A stretch of 64,000 bases of DNA from Magnetospirillum aberrantis SpK (lineage in GTDB: Bacteria; Pseudomonadota; Alphaproteobacteria; Rhodospirillales; Magnetospirillaceae), in assembly GCF_011022235.1 (NCBI RefSeq), contig NZ_JAAIYP010000026.1, forward strand, positions 83,469 to 147,468, given 5' to 3'. This document shows, piece after piece, positions 28,046 to 37,800 of the stretch. The translations under genes were made by a program, and so were the position numbers. The notes beneath the pieces are model-generated. The model was not told the DNA's origin. It made no database searches and saw only the letters and a program-made list of their open reading frames with translations. Numbering within the stretch: position 1 is the stretch's first letter; every line of letters begins with the position of its first letter.

Positions 28046-30136
28046 TCAGGCCCGGATGGTCCTGAGAAAACCGTCCACTTCGTCCTTGAGGTTGGCCGCC
28101 GGCCCCGCCAGATCGTCGGCCGCCCACATCACCCGTACCGCCGCGCCGCAATAGCGGGCCGCGGATTGGGTGACGGACACCACGCCTTCGGTGACGCAGG
28201 CCGTGTCGTGGCGGACCTGATCCACGCAACGGCTGATCTTGTCGGTAACCCCACCCTGACGGTTGACCGCCTCGGCCACCTGGGCGGCGATCTCGTCCAT
28301 CCGCCGCACCGCGCTGCCGACATCGCCGATGGCCGACACCGTTTCCGCCGTGGCACTTTGGATGGCGGCGATCTGGTCGGCGATCTCACGGGTGGATTCG
28401 CTGGTTTTCTGGGCCAGATGCTTGACCTCGCCGGCGACCACGGCAAATCCCCTGCCCGCTTCGCCGGCCCGTTGCGCCTCGATGGTGGCGTTCAGCGACA
28501 ACATGTTGGTGCGCGCCGCGATGTCGCCGATCAGGTTGACCACCCGATCGATATTTCCCGCCACCTCGGACAAACCGCGGACACGGGCGTTGGTGCGGTC
28601 CAGTTCGGACACCGCCTGACGCACCACCCGCGAGGTTTCGGCGGCCAGCGCGGAAATGTCGCCGACGCTGGCGGCAAGGTCGTCGGCCGCTTCGGCCACC
28701 GCGACCACCGTGCGGCGGGCCTGATCGGCGGCTTCGGCCACCGACAGCGAACGGTTTTCGCCGTTGCCTTCGTGCCGGACCATGCCCTCGGCGGTGGCGG
28801 TGATCGCCTGGGCGTTGCGGTTGACAGAATCGGCCACCGACTTGACCGCACCTTCGAAACGGTCGGCCAAAACCATCAGCCGCTGGCGGCTGGTGGCTTC
28901 GGCTTCGGCACGGATGGCGTCTTGTTCCTGTTGCATCCGCACCATGGCGATGGCGTTGTCCTTGAACACCGCGACTGCCTTGGCCATGTCGCCGATCTCG
29001 TCCCGGCGGGCGATGCCGGGCACGGTGACGCCATGGTCACCGGCGGCCAACCGTTCCATGGCCTCTTCGATCATCCGCACGGGCTGAGTGACCGACCGGG
29101 CCAACACCAGAACGGCCGCACCGAACGACAACACGGCCATCACGCCGAACAACGCCAACAGACGCGAGGTGGCGGCGCGCACTTCTTCTTGCTGGGCGAT
29201 GGCCGAGGCCATGCCCTCGCGGGCATAGGCGAACACTTGGTTGAGCGTCGGCTGCAAGGCACGGAACTGGCGGCGCAGATCGGCGACGTCCTCGCCCAGC
29301 GCCATGGTGCCGGCGGCAAAGGCTTGCATGTCGTCGCCATAGGCTGCCAGCAACTTGCGGAAATCATCGCGGGTGGACGGCGGCAGGCTTGAGGCGTCGA
29401 GGGCGAAATCGAATTGGTTGGCGTGCTGGCGATGCTGGTTAAGGTAGGTCTCGCCACCATAAAGCATGAAATTCTTTTCCGCCTGACGCATCTGGAGCAT
29501 CTCGGGGATCAAGGGGCCGGCATTGGGCCACATCTTCAACTCGTCCTCGACCGCCTTGACCGAAGCGGCCAGACGGCCGCGCAATCCCTGCGCCTCGCTT
29601 GCCCCCAATTCCCCCACCCGGTGGGAAACCGCCTCGAAACGCTGGGCGGCGGCAGCCACGCCAGCACTCAACTCGGCCAGGTTCGAGGCCATGCCCGCCG
29701 CTTCGGGCAAGGCCCGCATGGCGTCAAGGCTGCGTGCCACGAACGCCACATCCTGGCGGAAGTCCTTGGCCCGCGCCTCGTCCCGTTCGCGCAGGAACTG
29801 TTCCTGGTGGTTCTGCAAGGCCGCGACCTTGGCCCGCACGTCGCCAGCCAGATCGTTCAGGCGGCGATAGCCATCCTGGGTCACCAACATGCTGTCGATG
29901 CGCCGCTCGGCCAGATGATAGGCCACGCCGAAGCTTGCCGCGCCGATCAAAGCCAAAACGCCCAGCAACGCCAGTCGCCGGCCGATGGAGATGTTCGCCA
30001 ATCCAGGCACTTCGCCATGCCGCCACAACGCCCCCAGGCGGACCAACAGCGGCTTGAACCAGGAAGGCAGGGAGAAGCGGGCCGGCGAGGCAACCGGGGC
30101 AATCACCTCGTCGATGGTGGTGGCGTCGTCAGTCAC
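28046..30136 (-). CDS. Methyl-accepting chemotaxis protein with helical sensor
   Basis: A 696-aa chemoreceptor. A cytoplasmic N-terminal extension of about 50 residues precedes a first membrane helix (about 52-75). A wholly helical periplasmic domain (about 80-325, with LRERDEARAKDFRQD and QMRQAEKNFMLYGGETYL) resembles the HBM four-helix-bundle sensors. A second helix (about 333-355), HAMP (VTQPVRMIEEAMERLAAGD) and a signalling domain with the hairpin RTNMLSLNATIEAQRAGEAG follow. No C-terminal CheR/CheB pentapeptide is present. It follows the STAS gene and a solute-binding protein gene. Confidence 0.9.
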   Translation of the reverse strand: MTDDATTIDEVIAPVASPARFSLPSWFKPLLVRLGALWRHGEVPGLANISIGRRLALLGVLALIGAASFGVAYHLAERRIDSMLVTQDGYRRLNDLAGDVRAKVAALQNHQEQFLRERDEARAKDFRQDVAFVARSLDAMRALPEAAGMASNLAELSAGVAAAAQRFEAVSHRVGELGASEAQGLRGRLAASVKAVEDELKMWPNAGPLIPEMLQMRQAEKNFMLYGGETYLNQHRQHANQFDFALDASSLPPSTRDDFRKLLAAYGDDMQAFAAGTMALGEDVADLRRQFRALQPTLNQVFAYAREGMASAIAQQEEVRAATSRLLALFGVMAVLSFGAAVLVLARSVTQPVRMIEEAMERLAAGDHGVTVPGIARRDEIGDMAKAVAVFKDNAIAMVRMQQEQDAIRAEAEATSRQRLMVLADRFEGAVKSVADSVNRNAQAITATAEGMVRHEGNGENRSLSVAEAADQARRTVVAVAEAADDLAASVGDISALAAETSRVVRQAVSELDRTNARVRGLSEVAGNIDRVVNLIGDIAARTNMLSLNATIEAQRAGEAGRGFAVVAGEVKHLAQKTSESTREIADQIAAIQSATAETVSAIGDVGSAVRRMDEIAAQVAEAVNRQGGVTDKISRCVDQVRHDTACVTEGVVSVTQSAARYCGAAVRVMWAADDLAGPAANLKDEVDGFLRTIRA

Positions 30137-30223
30137 CGTGGGGGCCCCTTGTACGGGTTGAGGTGCGCGCCCGACTATAGAAAGCCGTCATGACGGCAAT
30201 GTGACAACTCCCTTACCCTTCGG

Positions 30224-30544
30224 TTAAACCTGTGCGCATTCGAAATCCAAGGTGAAAAAGTCACCGAACTTCGCCAACCGCAACATGCGTGCCACCTGTC
30301 CTTGCGCCGCGCGCAGGCTGACATGCCCCCCCCGCGCGGCCACCACGTCGCGAGCCACCAGCAACAATCCCATGCCGGCCGAATCCATGAAGTCAAGGCC
30401 CCCGAGATCGACCACCACCGCAAGACGATCGCTGCCCGCCAAGTCTTCCACCACCTGACGAAAAGCCCCGTTCTCGGCGAAGGTCAAACGGCCGCTCAGG
30501 GTGACGACCAGGGAATCGGAAAAGCTTTCGAGATGCGTGTGCAT
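30224..30544 (-). CDS. STAS-domain protein (anti-sigma factor antagonist type)
   Basis: A 106-aa single STAS domain. The ATG at 30544 is chosen because GAGG lies 5 nt upstream; an ATG at 30565 is possible. LVVTLSGRLTFAENGAF, VVDLGGLDFMDSAGMGLLL carries the conserved DSAG motif whose serine is phosphorylated in SpoIIAA-type antagonists. Such proteins relay stress or signalling by partner switching. No serine kinase or phosphatase is in the window, so the partner is unknown; neighbours suggest a sensory role. Confidence 0.88.
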   Translation of the reverse strand: MHTHLESFSDSLVVTLSGRLTFAENGAFRQVVEDLAGSDRLAVVVDLGGLDFMDSAGMGLLLVARDVVAARGGHVSLRAAQGQVARMLRLAKFGDFFTLDFECAQV

Positions 30545-30638
30545 GGGGGCCTCGACGGTGAACATCCGCCAGAGCCATAACAGAAGGCGGCGCCCACCTC
30601 CAGGCACCGCCCCATCTTTTAACAATAATGTCAAACGC

Positions 30639-31409
30639 TTAGCGAACCACCCCGGCGGCCTTCCACAACGCGGCCAAGGTGCCGTTCTGCTCCAGGGTCG
30701 ACAGCAGCCGGTTGACGGTATCGACGTCGATGGCACCGCCACGGCGGACCAGAACACGATGATTGTAATGCTGATCGTAACGGTCCGAAATCAACAGCCG
30801 TTCGCGCGCGGCGGGATTGCGCGACAGATAGGCCCACAGATAGGCGTCGGTCACCACCGCCACGTCCATGCGGTCGGCCAGCACCATCTCGATGCTGGAG
30901 CGATGGTTGTTGAGCAGCTTCATGCCCCAGGTCCGCGCCAGCGCGTCGGGATCGGCCTCGAAGCCGGCAAAGCCGTAATGGTAGCCAAGGATACCGACCA
31001 ACCGTTTCCCCTTGAGGTCGTCGAACCACTCCTGACCCCGCCCCGACTTGGCGGGAGCGATGTAAACCTCGCCCCCTTTCAGGAAGACGTTGGAAAAGTC
31101 GACCGGTGCCCCTCTGGCCGCCCACCCCCATTCCGGGCTTTCGAAAAACATCAGGTCGAACTGCCCCGCCTCGACATCGGCATAACGCCGCCGTGCAGAG
31201 GTCGTGACGAAGCGGAACTCGTATTGGGACTGAGCCTTGTTGAGCGCCGCGATCAAGTCAACGCTCAAGCCCGAGGGCGCGCCGCCGGCCCCCGTCTCGA
31301 CAAAAGGGGGAAAATCGTAGCCACCGACTCGCACGACATCGGCCGCACGGACAACCGAAGAAGAGCTCGCCAGGACAAGTGCAATCATCACGAGTATTCG
31401 TTTGACCAC
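30639..31409 (-). CDS. Periplasmic solute-binding protein, family 3
   Basis: A 256-aa extracellular binding protein with a signal peptide ending VVRAA. The family-3 fold appears as GYDFPPFVETG, GLSVDLIAALNKA, DLKGKRLVGILGYHYG and ADRMDVAVVTDAYLWAYL. No permease or ATPase genes adjoin it. With the STAS and chemoreceptor genes downstream, it may be a ligand-binding partner for signalling rather than uptake. That is inference from gene order. Confidence 0.85.
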   Translation of the reverse strand: MVKRILVMIALVLASSSSVVRAADVVRVGGYDFPPFVETGAGGAPSGLSVDLIAALNKAQSQYEFRFVTTSARRRYADVEAGQFDLMFFESPEWGWAARGAPVDFSNVFLKGGEVYIAPAKSGRGQEWFDDLKGKRLVGILGYHYGFAGFEADPDALARTWGMKLLNNHRSSIEMVLADRMDVAVVTDAYLWAYLSRNPAARERLLISDRYDQHYNHRVLVRRGGAIDVDTVNRLLSTLEQNGTLAALWKAAGVVR

Positions 31410-31585
31410 AGCATCCCACCCCTATTCTTGGAATGATTTAACTCGCGTGGCGAATTGAAACGTATTTGTGTGGGGCAGTCCAGAAAAAGTGCCGCCTTTT
31501 CGCCATGATCGTGCCGTTTTGCCACCGGATTAGCGGCGCATCTTGTCCTTCGTGCCTCCCGTCTTGGGAGGGAACGGAGAAGAAA

Positions 31586-31780
31586 ATGTCTTACCCGCTG
31601 TTCGATTCGGGCTTCACCCTGTGGCAGGCCGACCTTGACGCCCGATTGATGGATCGTCACGGCCGCTCCATCAAGGCGTTGGGCGTGGACGCCCGCCTGT
31701 TGCTCAGCAACTATTACCGTGGCGTGTCGGTGGCCTCGACACTTGACCTGATCACCGACGGCATCCACCCGCTTCCCTAA
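31586..31780 (+). CDS. Small hypothetical protein
   Basis: A 64-aa ORF with GGAG 6 nt before the ATG at 31586. It begins MSYPLFDSGFTLWQADLDARL and ends DLITDGIHPLP. Codon use and charge are normal for the region. No membrane segment or known family. It precedes the exonuclease-fusion gene by about 150 bp on the same strand. Confidence 0.6.
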   Translation: MSYPLFDSGFTLWQADLDARLMDRHGRSIKALGVDARLLLSNYYRGVSVASTLDLITDGIHPLP

Positions 31781-31931
31781 GCTTGTGCAGCACGACGACG
31801 TTCATGCAATATGACGCAAGCGGGTTCGCGTCCACCAAGGTTGCCGGTGGCGAGAACCCGCTTCCGTCCGTCCAACGCGGCGGCCGGACATAAGAAAAAG
31901 AACGATAAGAACAGGTCCGAGGAGACGATCC

Positions 31932-33965
31932 GTGCCCAACACCTGGCGGGGGCCATTCCCCTGGCTGTTGGCGGCTTTTGTCGCGAATGTCGCCGTTGTC
32001 ATCGCAAGCGCGTATTCCCTGTCGCAGGGAGAGGTCAACCAGGAGAAGCTGAACGCCCTGGCCATGGTCGCCCTGGCCGGCGCCTCGGTCATGTTCGCCC
32101 TGGCGTGGAAGGTCGTGGATTTCCTGGTGGTGCGCAAGGCCAAACAACTGGCCGCCGACATCCGCGCCATCGCCCATGGCGGCAACCGCGACACGGTCGA
32201 TCCCGCGCGTTACGCCATCCTGACACCATTGCCGGAATCGCTGAACGGATTGACCGCGCGCATCGGCCATCTGCGCAAGGAACTGGCCGAAGGACTGGAC
32301 CGCGCCACCGCCAAATCCGAGGAAACCGCCGCCCGTCTGGCCGCCATCCTGAACGATCTGCACGAGGGCGTGGTGGTTTGCAACCTGCGCCATCAGGTGG
32401 TTCTTTATAATTCGGTGGCCATGGACATGCTGGTCGATTCCGGCCAATTGGGCTTGGGCCGCTCGCTGTTCGAGACCGTGGCCCGCGATCCGGTGGTCCA
32501 CATGCTGGAGATGCTGGTCCATCGCGCGGAACTGGCCGGAAAGGGCACGCCGTTCCTGGCCGGAACCACCGACGGCCACATGCTGCTGCAAGCCCGTATG
32601 ACCCTGATTCACGGCCCCGACGACGAAGTCACCGGCTATGTGGTGACCATGGTCGATGCCGGTCCTCAGGTGGCGGCGCTGGGACGTCGCGACGCGCTGT
32701 TGCGCGAGGTCGCCGAGGAACTGGAACAACCTCTGCTCCGCCTCAGGGTCGCCGCCGACAACCCGTCCATCGTCGCGCACGAGGCGGAACAGATCGACAA
32801 GGCCGTGAAACGCGTCACCGCCGGCTATCAGCGGGCGCTGGCCGAATGGTGGCCGATGACCGACCTGCATTCCGGCGACTTTTTCGGCTTGGTGGCGCGG
32901 CGGTTCGAGGGCGAAGACCTGAAGGTCTCGGTGACCGGCCTGCCGCTGTGGCTGCATGCCGATTCCCACTCGCTGGCGCTGGCGGTCGAGGCCCTGATCC
33001 GCCAGATTTCCGAACGCTTCGGCCTGGCGGAAATCGATCTGGCCGCCACCGGAAACGGCGACGAATGCTGGCTGGAAGTGGGCTGGGGCGGCGCCACCGC
33101 CGCCCGGCCGGCGTTGGAGGCATGGCTGGGCAAACCGCTTCCCATGCTGGGGGGGATGACCGTACGCGACGTGCTCGTCCACCATGCCGGCGACGGATTT
33201 CGCCAGGAACATCGCACCGGCCGCTCGTGGCTGTGCCTGCCCATGCGCAAGGGGGTCGAGACGCGGCTGCATCCCCGCCCCAGCATCCTGCCCAGCCGTC
33301 CCGAATTCTACGATCTCGGCTTGCTGGACAACACCCGGTCCATCGGCGAACGCGGTCACCAGCCGCTTCGCGCCTTGACCTTCGTGGTTTTCGACACGGA
33401 AACCACCGGACTGGCGCCCAGCCAGGGCGACCAGATCGTCCAGATCGGCGCCGTGCGCGTGGTCAACGGCCGCATCCTGACCGGCGAGAATTTCAACCGC
33501 ATCGTCAATCCCGGCCGCCCCATCCCGCCGGAAAGCATCCGTTTCCACGGTATCACCGACGACATGGCCCGCGACAAGCCGCCGTTGGGCGTGGTGCTGC
33601 CGCAGTTCAAGACCTACGCCGCCGATTCGGTGTTGGTGGCGCACAACGCCGCCTTCGACCTTAAGTTCCTGCGCATGCACGAACGGGAATTCGGGGTGCG
33701 TTTCGACAATCCGGTATTGGACACCATGATGTTGTCCAATTATCTGGATGGTGCCGATGCCGGCCATTCCCTGGATGCCATCTGCGACCGCTTCGGCATC
33801 GAGATCACCGACCGCCATACCGCGCTGGGCGACGCCGTGGTGACGGCGGCCGTGTTGCTGCGCCAGATCGAGATGCTCGAGGAACGGGGCATCTCCACGC
33901 TGGATCAGGTGGTCAAGGAACTGGACATCAACGTCCAATTGCACCAGCGGCAATTACAGCTTTGA
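31932..33965 (+). CDS. Membrane sensor-like protein fused to a DEDDh 3'-5' exonuclease
   Basis: A 677-aa fusion. Two membrane helices (about 8-30 and 42-65) are followed by a helical linker, a PAS-like domain (about 135-230, LHEGVVVCNLRHQVVLYNSV), a region resembling a degenerate histidine-kinase core (about 255-460; LREVAEELEQPLLRLRV has no phospho-His, and DSHSLALAVEALIRQ resembles an N box), and a DnaQ-like exonuclease (about 484-650). The exonuclease is intact: FDTETTGL (DED 1 and 2), HNAAFD and HTALGDA. A signal-controlled membrane nuclease is inferred. Start codon follows GAGGAG. Confidence 0.85.
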   Translation: MPNTWRGPFPWLLAAFVANVAVVIASAYSLSQGEVNQEKLNALAMVALAGASVMFALAWKVVDFLVVRKAKQLAADIRAIAHGGNRDTVDPARYAILTPLPESLNGLTARIGHLRKELAEGLDRATAKSEETAARLAAILNDLHEGVVVCNLRHQVVLYNSVAMDMLVDSGQLGLGRSLFETVARDPVVHMLEMLVHRAELAGKGTPFLAGTTDGHMLLQARMTLIHGPDDEVTGYVVTMVDAGPQVAALGRRDALLREVAEELEQPLLRLRVAADNPSIVAHEAEQIDKAVKRVTAGYQRALAEWWPMTDLHSGDFFGLVARRFEGEDLKVSVTGLPLWLHADSHSLALAVEALIRQISERFGLAEIDLAATGNGDECWLEVGWGGATAARPALEAWLGKPLPMLGGMTVRDVLVHHAGDGFRQEHRTGRSWLCLPMRKGVETRLHPRPSILPSRPEFYDLGLLDNTRSIGERGHQPLRALTFVVFDTETTGLAPSQGDQIVQIGAVRVVNGRILTGENFNRIVNPGRPIPPESIRFHGITDDMARDKPPLGVVLPQFKTYAADSVLVAHNAAFDLKFLRMHEREFGVRFDNPVLDTMMLSNYLDGADAGHSLDAICDRFGIEITDRHTALGDAVVTAAVLLRQIEMLEERGISTLDQVVKELDINVQLHQRQLQL

Positions 33966-34008
33966 CCCCTGAAAAAAGGTCCGGCGCGTCAGCCCGCTCC
34001 ACCTGGGC

Positions 34009-34701
34009 TCAAGGTGAACAGGCGACACGGAAGCCAATGTTGTAACTGCCCTGCCCTGCATCGTTTCGTGCGCGGGCCTGGGTGGTGGCGTTCGGTGAAT
34101 AATAATACCACGAGCCACCCTTGATTGTTCTTTGCGAACACTTTCCAGAAATGCCTTGCCAACAATCCTCGACCCATTCCCAGACGTTTCCGTTCATGTC
34201 CACCAGCCCATAGGGATTGGCCGGAAAAGTTCCTGCGGGCGTGCTGCCGTAGATGGGTTTCGGGTTGCAGTCACGGCAATTGGCCATGCCCTGGCCATGA
34301 TCGTTCCCCCACCAGAATGCGGTGACGGCCCCCGTCGACGCCGCATGCATCCACTCGGCCTCGGTCGGCAGCCGGCAGGCATGGCCGGAAATCCGTGAAA
34401 GCCAAGCGGCATAAGCGTTTGCGTCGTCCCAGGTGACGTTGATCACCGGCCGGTTTTCCCGCCCCCAGCCATGGTCGTCCTGTCCCCCGCGACAGCCGCC
34501 GGAATCGACGCAGGCCCGCCACTGGTCGAAGGTGATTTCCGAACGGCTCAGCCACAACGCCGTCGCGCCGTCGGCAGCGGGCGGCACCGCGACCATGGCC
34601 GGACACTTTTCACACCAAACCTCGGCGGCGCCAAGGAAAGATGGAAGTCCGGCAAGGAGTAAGGCGAATACTGTAGAAAGAAATAATCTGGGCAAATGCA
34701 T
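34009..34701 (-). CDS. Periplasmic FGE-fold (SUMF1-type) protein without the catalytic Cys pair
   Basis: A 230-aa protein with signal peptide (LFLSTVFALLLAGL). The formylglycine-generating fold is clear: SRSEITFDQWRACVDSGGC, VINVTWDDANAYAAWLSR, CRLPTEAEWMHAA, YGLVDMNGNVWEWVEDC and IKGGSW. True sulfatase activators have two cysteines after the GGS block; here the stretch reads YYYSPNATTQARARND with none. Twelve cysteines elsewhere suggest disulfides. Divergent from the giant gene with 110 bp between them, so it may act on, or with, that protein; unproven. Confidence 0.85.
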   Translation of the reverse strand: MHLPRLFLSTVFALLLAGLPSFLGAAEVWCEKCPAMVAVPPAADGATALWLSRSEITFDQWRACVDSGGCRGGQDDHGWGRENRPVINVTWDDANAYAAWLSRISGHACRLPTEAEWMHAASTGAVTAFWWGNDHGQGMANCRDCNPKPIYGSTPAGTFPANPYGLVDMNGNVWEWVEDCWQGISGKCSQRTIKGGSWYYYSPNATTQARARNDAGQGSYNIGFRVACSP

Positions 34702-34811
34702 ATTTCCTCGTCAAACCATGTGCTTAATTTGATATAGTTGGCCGAGGCCGCGCAACCCTTACGTATATGGTTGTGCGGAAATGGGGTTTACGCGCTTTAA
34801 GCGAGGGGCAG

Positions 34812-37800
34812 ATGGTCAAGGCTGGGAATCAAGAATCGGTTCAGCAGCAGCCGGAATTCGCGGCGGTCTTGCAGGCACAGAACGGTGCCCGAGTGGTGGT
34901 CCCCGGCGGGGAATTCCTGCAAACAGCGGAATTCGTGCGCTCTGGCCCCGATTTGGTCCTGGTGGGCGAAGACGGCACCCGCATCCTGATCAAGGATTAT
35001 TTCGCGCAGCCCAATCCGCCGGCCCTGGTCTCGGACAACGGCGCGGTGATCGACCCCGATCTGGCCGCCATCCTGGCCGGGCCGCTTGCCCCCAACCAAT
35101 ACGCCCAGGCCGCCGCCAACATCGCCACCGACGGTTCCGCCGCCACCTCCTCCATCGGCAAAGTTTCGGTCCTGCACGGCAAGGTCATGGTCCGCCATGC
35201 CGACGGCACCCGTTCGGAACTCAAGGCCGGCGACGAGGTATTCGCCGACGACGTGATCGAAACCGGCAAGGACGGTTCGGTCGGCCTGACCTTCGCCGAC
35301 GGCACCACCTTCTCGCTGGGCAGCGCCGGCCGCATGGTGTTGGACGATCTGGTCTACGACCCGCTCACCCATACCGGCGAAGGCACCATCGCCGTGCTTC
35401 AGGGACAGTTCACCTTCGTTTCGGGCCAGATTCCCAAGACCGCGCCCGACGCCCTGACCGTCAAGACCCCGTCCATGACGGTGGGTATCCGCGGCACGGC
35501 GGGTGCCGGCAACACCCAGACCGTGGTGCTGTTGGCCGAACAAGGCGGCGTCGCCGGCGAGTTGGTCATCACCACGCCGTCGGGCCAGACCTTGACGGTC
35601 AACGTGCCCGGCCTGGCTGCCACGGTGTCCCCGACCGGCACCTTGCTCAGCGTGCAGATGTCGCCCGCCCAGGTCCAGGCGCTGGCCGGCAGCTCGCTGA
35701 CCGCCCTGCCCAATCCCGGCAGCCTGTCCAACGAATACAACACCGGCGACCAGAACCAGAACCAGGACAACCCGATCCAGCCGCCACCCGGCCAGACCCA
35801 GCAGGAACTGCAACAGGCGGTCCAGACCGCGGTCGAACAGGCGCTGGCCCAGCAACAGGCCGCCCAGGCCGCCGCCCAGGCGGTGCAGCAGATCAACCAA
35901 CTGATCGGCCAGATCGGCCTTGCGATCGAAGGTGCCCGCCGCGACGCCACCAAACAGGCGGAAGATATCTTGGACGCGGAGGAAGCGGCGCGACAGGGTC
36001 GCATCGCCGACGCCATCGCCGCCGTGCGGGCCGTGCGTGACCAGATCAGCCCCTTCGCCACCGACGCCCAGACGGCACTGACCACCGCCGAAGCGGCCTT
36101 CGCCGACACCGATTCCGATGCGGTGCAAACAGCCGTCGATGACCAATTGGCCATTGCTCTGGCCAAGTGGGAGGCGATCAACGTCACCGATTCCGACCTC
36201 GACGAAGCCGGAATCCAGACCCTGATGGATTTGGCCCTGGCCGCCACCAAAGGGACCGAGGGCGGGCAGACCGTCACCTACGCCGAAGCGGTGGCGGTCT
36301 ACAACGCCGAGGTTCTGCCGCTGAAATCGGCGGCCTATGCCGCCTATACCCGCCTTCAGGCGTTGAGCGAATTCAACACCCTGGCCAAGAAGTGGACCGA
36401 CGGCTCGGCCATCACCGCCAAGCTGACCACCCACGACACCGCGGAAACCACCGCCGAGGCGGTCACCGCCTTGCAAACGGCGGCCAACGAGGCAACGGCC
36501 GCCGAAACCGCCGCGCGTCAGGCGGCGCGTTCGCCGATCATCGAAAGGGCGGCGGCCCAGGCCGAATGGGACGTGCGCATCGACGGCCTGGCGGAAACCC
36601 GCGCCGGCTTGGGCAAGGCGATCATCGACTATGTCACCTTGCATCAGGATCTTTCCGATGCCGCCGCCACTTACGGGCTGACAGCCAACATCCTGACCGC
36701 CTACACCACCTACAAGGGGCTGGTGGACGGCATGTCGGCGGACGCTAGCACCATCGACTTCCACAAGGAAACCGCGGTGGTGAACGCGCTTGAGGCGCTC
36801 AAGACCGCCATCACCACCGACAACCTGGACGACAACGACTACGCCCAGGCCATTTCGTCGTGGATGACCGCCGAGGTGAACGCGGTCACCGCCGAGACCC
36901 AGGCCGAGGACGCCTACAACACGGCCGACGCCGTGGCCGACGCCGCCGAAGCCCTGGTCACCACCGCGACCGCCGCCGCATCCGACGCCGCCAGCGCCTA
37001 CGCCACCGGCCAGACCGCCGCCTCCGACGCCGCCGACGCCGCCGCCACCGCCCGCTACGAGGAAGTGCTGGCCGCCACCTCGGCCCAGTATCAGGCCGAA
37101 CTGGTTATGAGCAACGCGCTCGACGATCTGGCCGGCGACCTGGGCAGCGACGGCGCCACCAGCTTGAGCACGGCCAAGGGCGACGTCTACGTGGCACAGG
37201 CGGCGGCAGCGGCGGCCAAGGCAGCGGCGGCCAGCGCCACCAGCTACAACGTAACCACCGCACTTGACGCGCTCAACGACGCCAAGGCGGCGGTGGCCGA
37301 CCTCGTCACCCGCGCGAGCGAGGCGGAAACGGCGGTGGGGCAAGCCGGCACCGCGCTGACCATGGCCAGCAAACGCCCCGATTCCGCCTTGCTGGATCAG
37401 GCGGAACAGGAATCCCAGGACGTCGCCAACCAAGCCCTGATCAAGGCCGAGGCCGATTACGCCAAGGCCCTGACCATCCAGGCGGAAATCGCCAACCAAA
37501 AGGCCCTGGCCGAAGCCTATCAGGCCGAGGCGCAACAGGCCTATGACGCCGCCAAGGGCTATGCAGCCGCCGACGCCGCCGCCACCGCCGAGACGCTGGC
37601 CGCGGCGCAAAGCGCCGCCGACGCCGCCGCCCTTCAGGCCAAGGCGGCCTGGGACACCGCCCAGGCGGCCAAGACCGCCGGCGACACCGCCGCCAAGGCG
37701 TTCAACAACGTGCTGGATACCGGCGAAACCCGCGATCTGGCCAAGGAACTGGACGCGCGCGTGCGCGCCGACACCGACGGTGCCGGCCCGATCACCGCCG

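Noticed and set aside
34797..37610. A 937-codon minus-strand frame beneath the giant gene
   Set aside because: It mirrors the alanine-rich plus-strand codons (GCC/GGC pairing), is glycine/valine-rich without any domain, and has no ribosome site.
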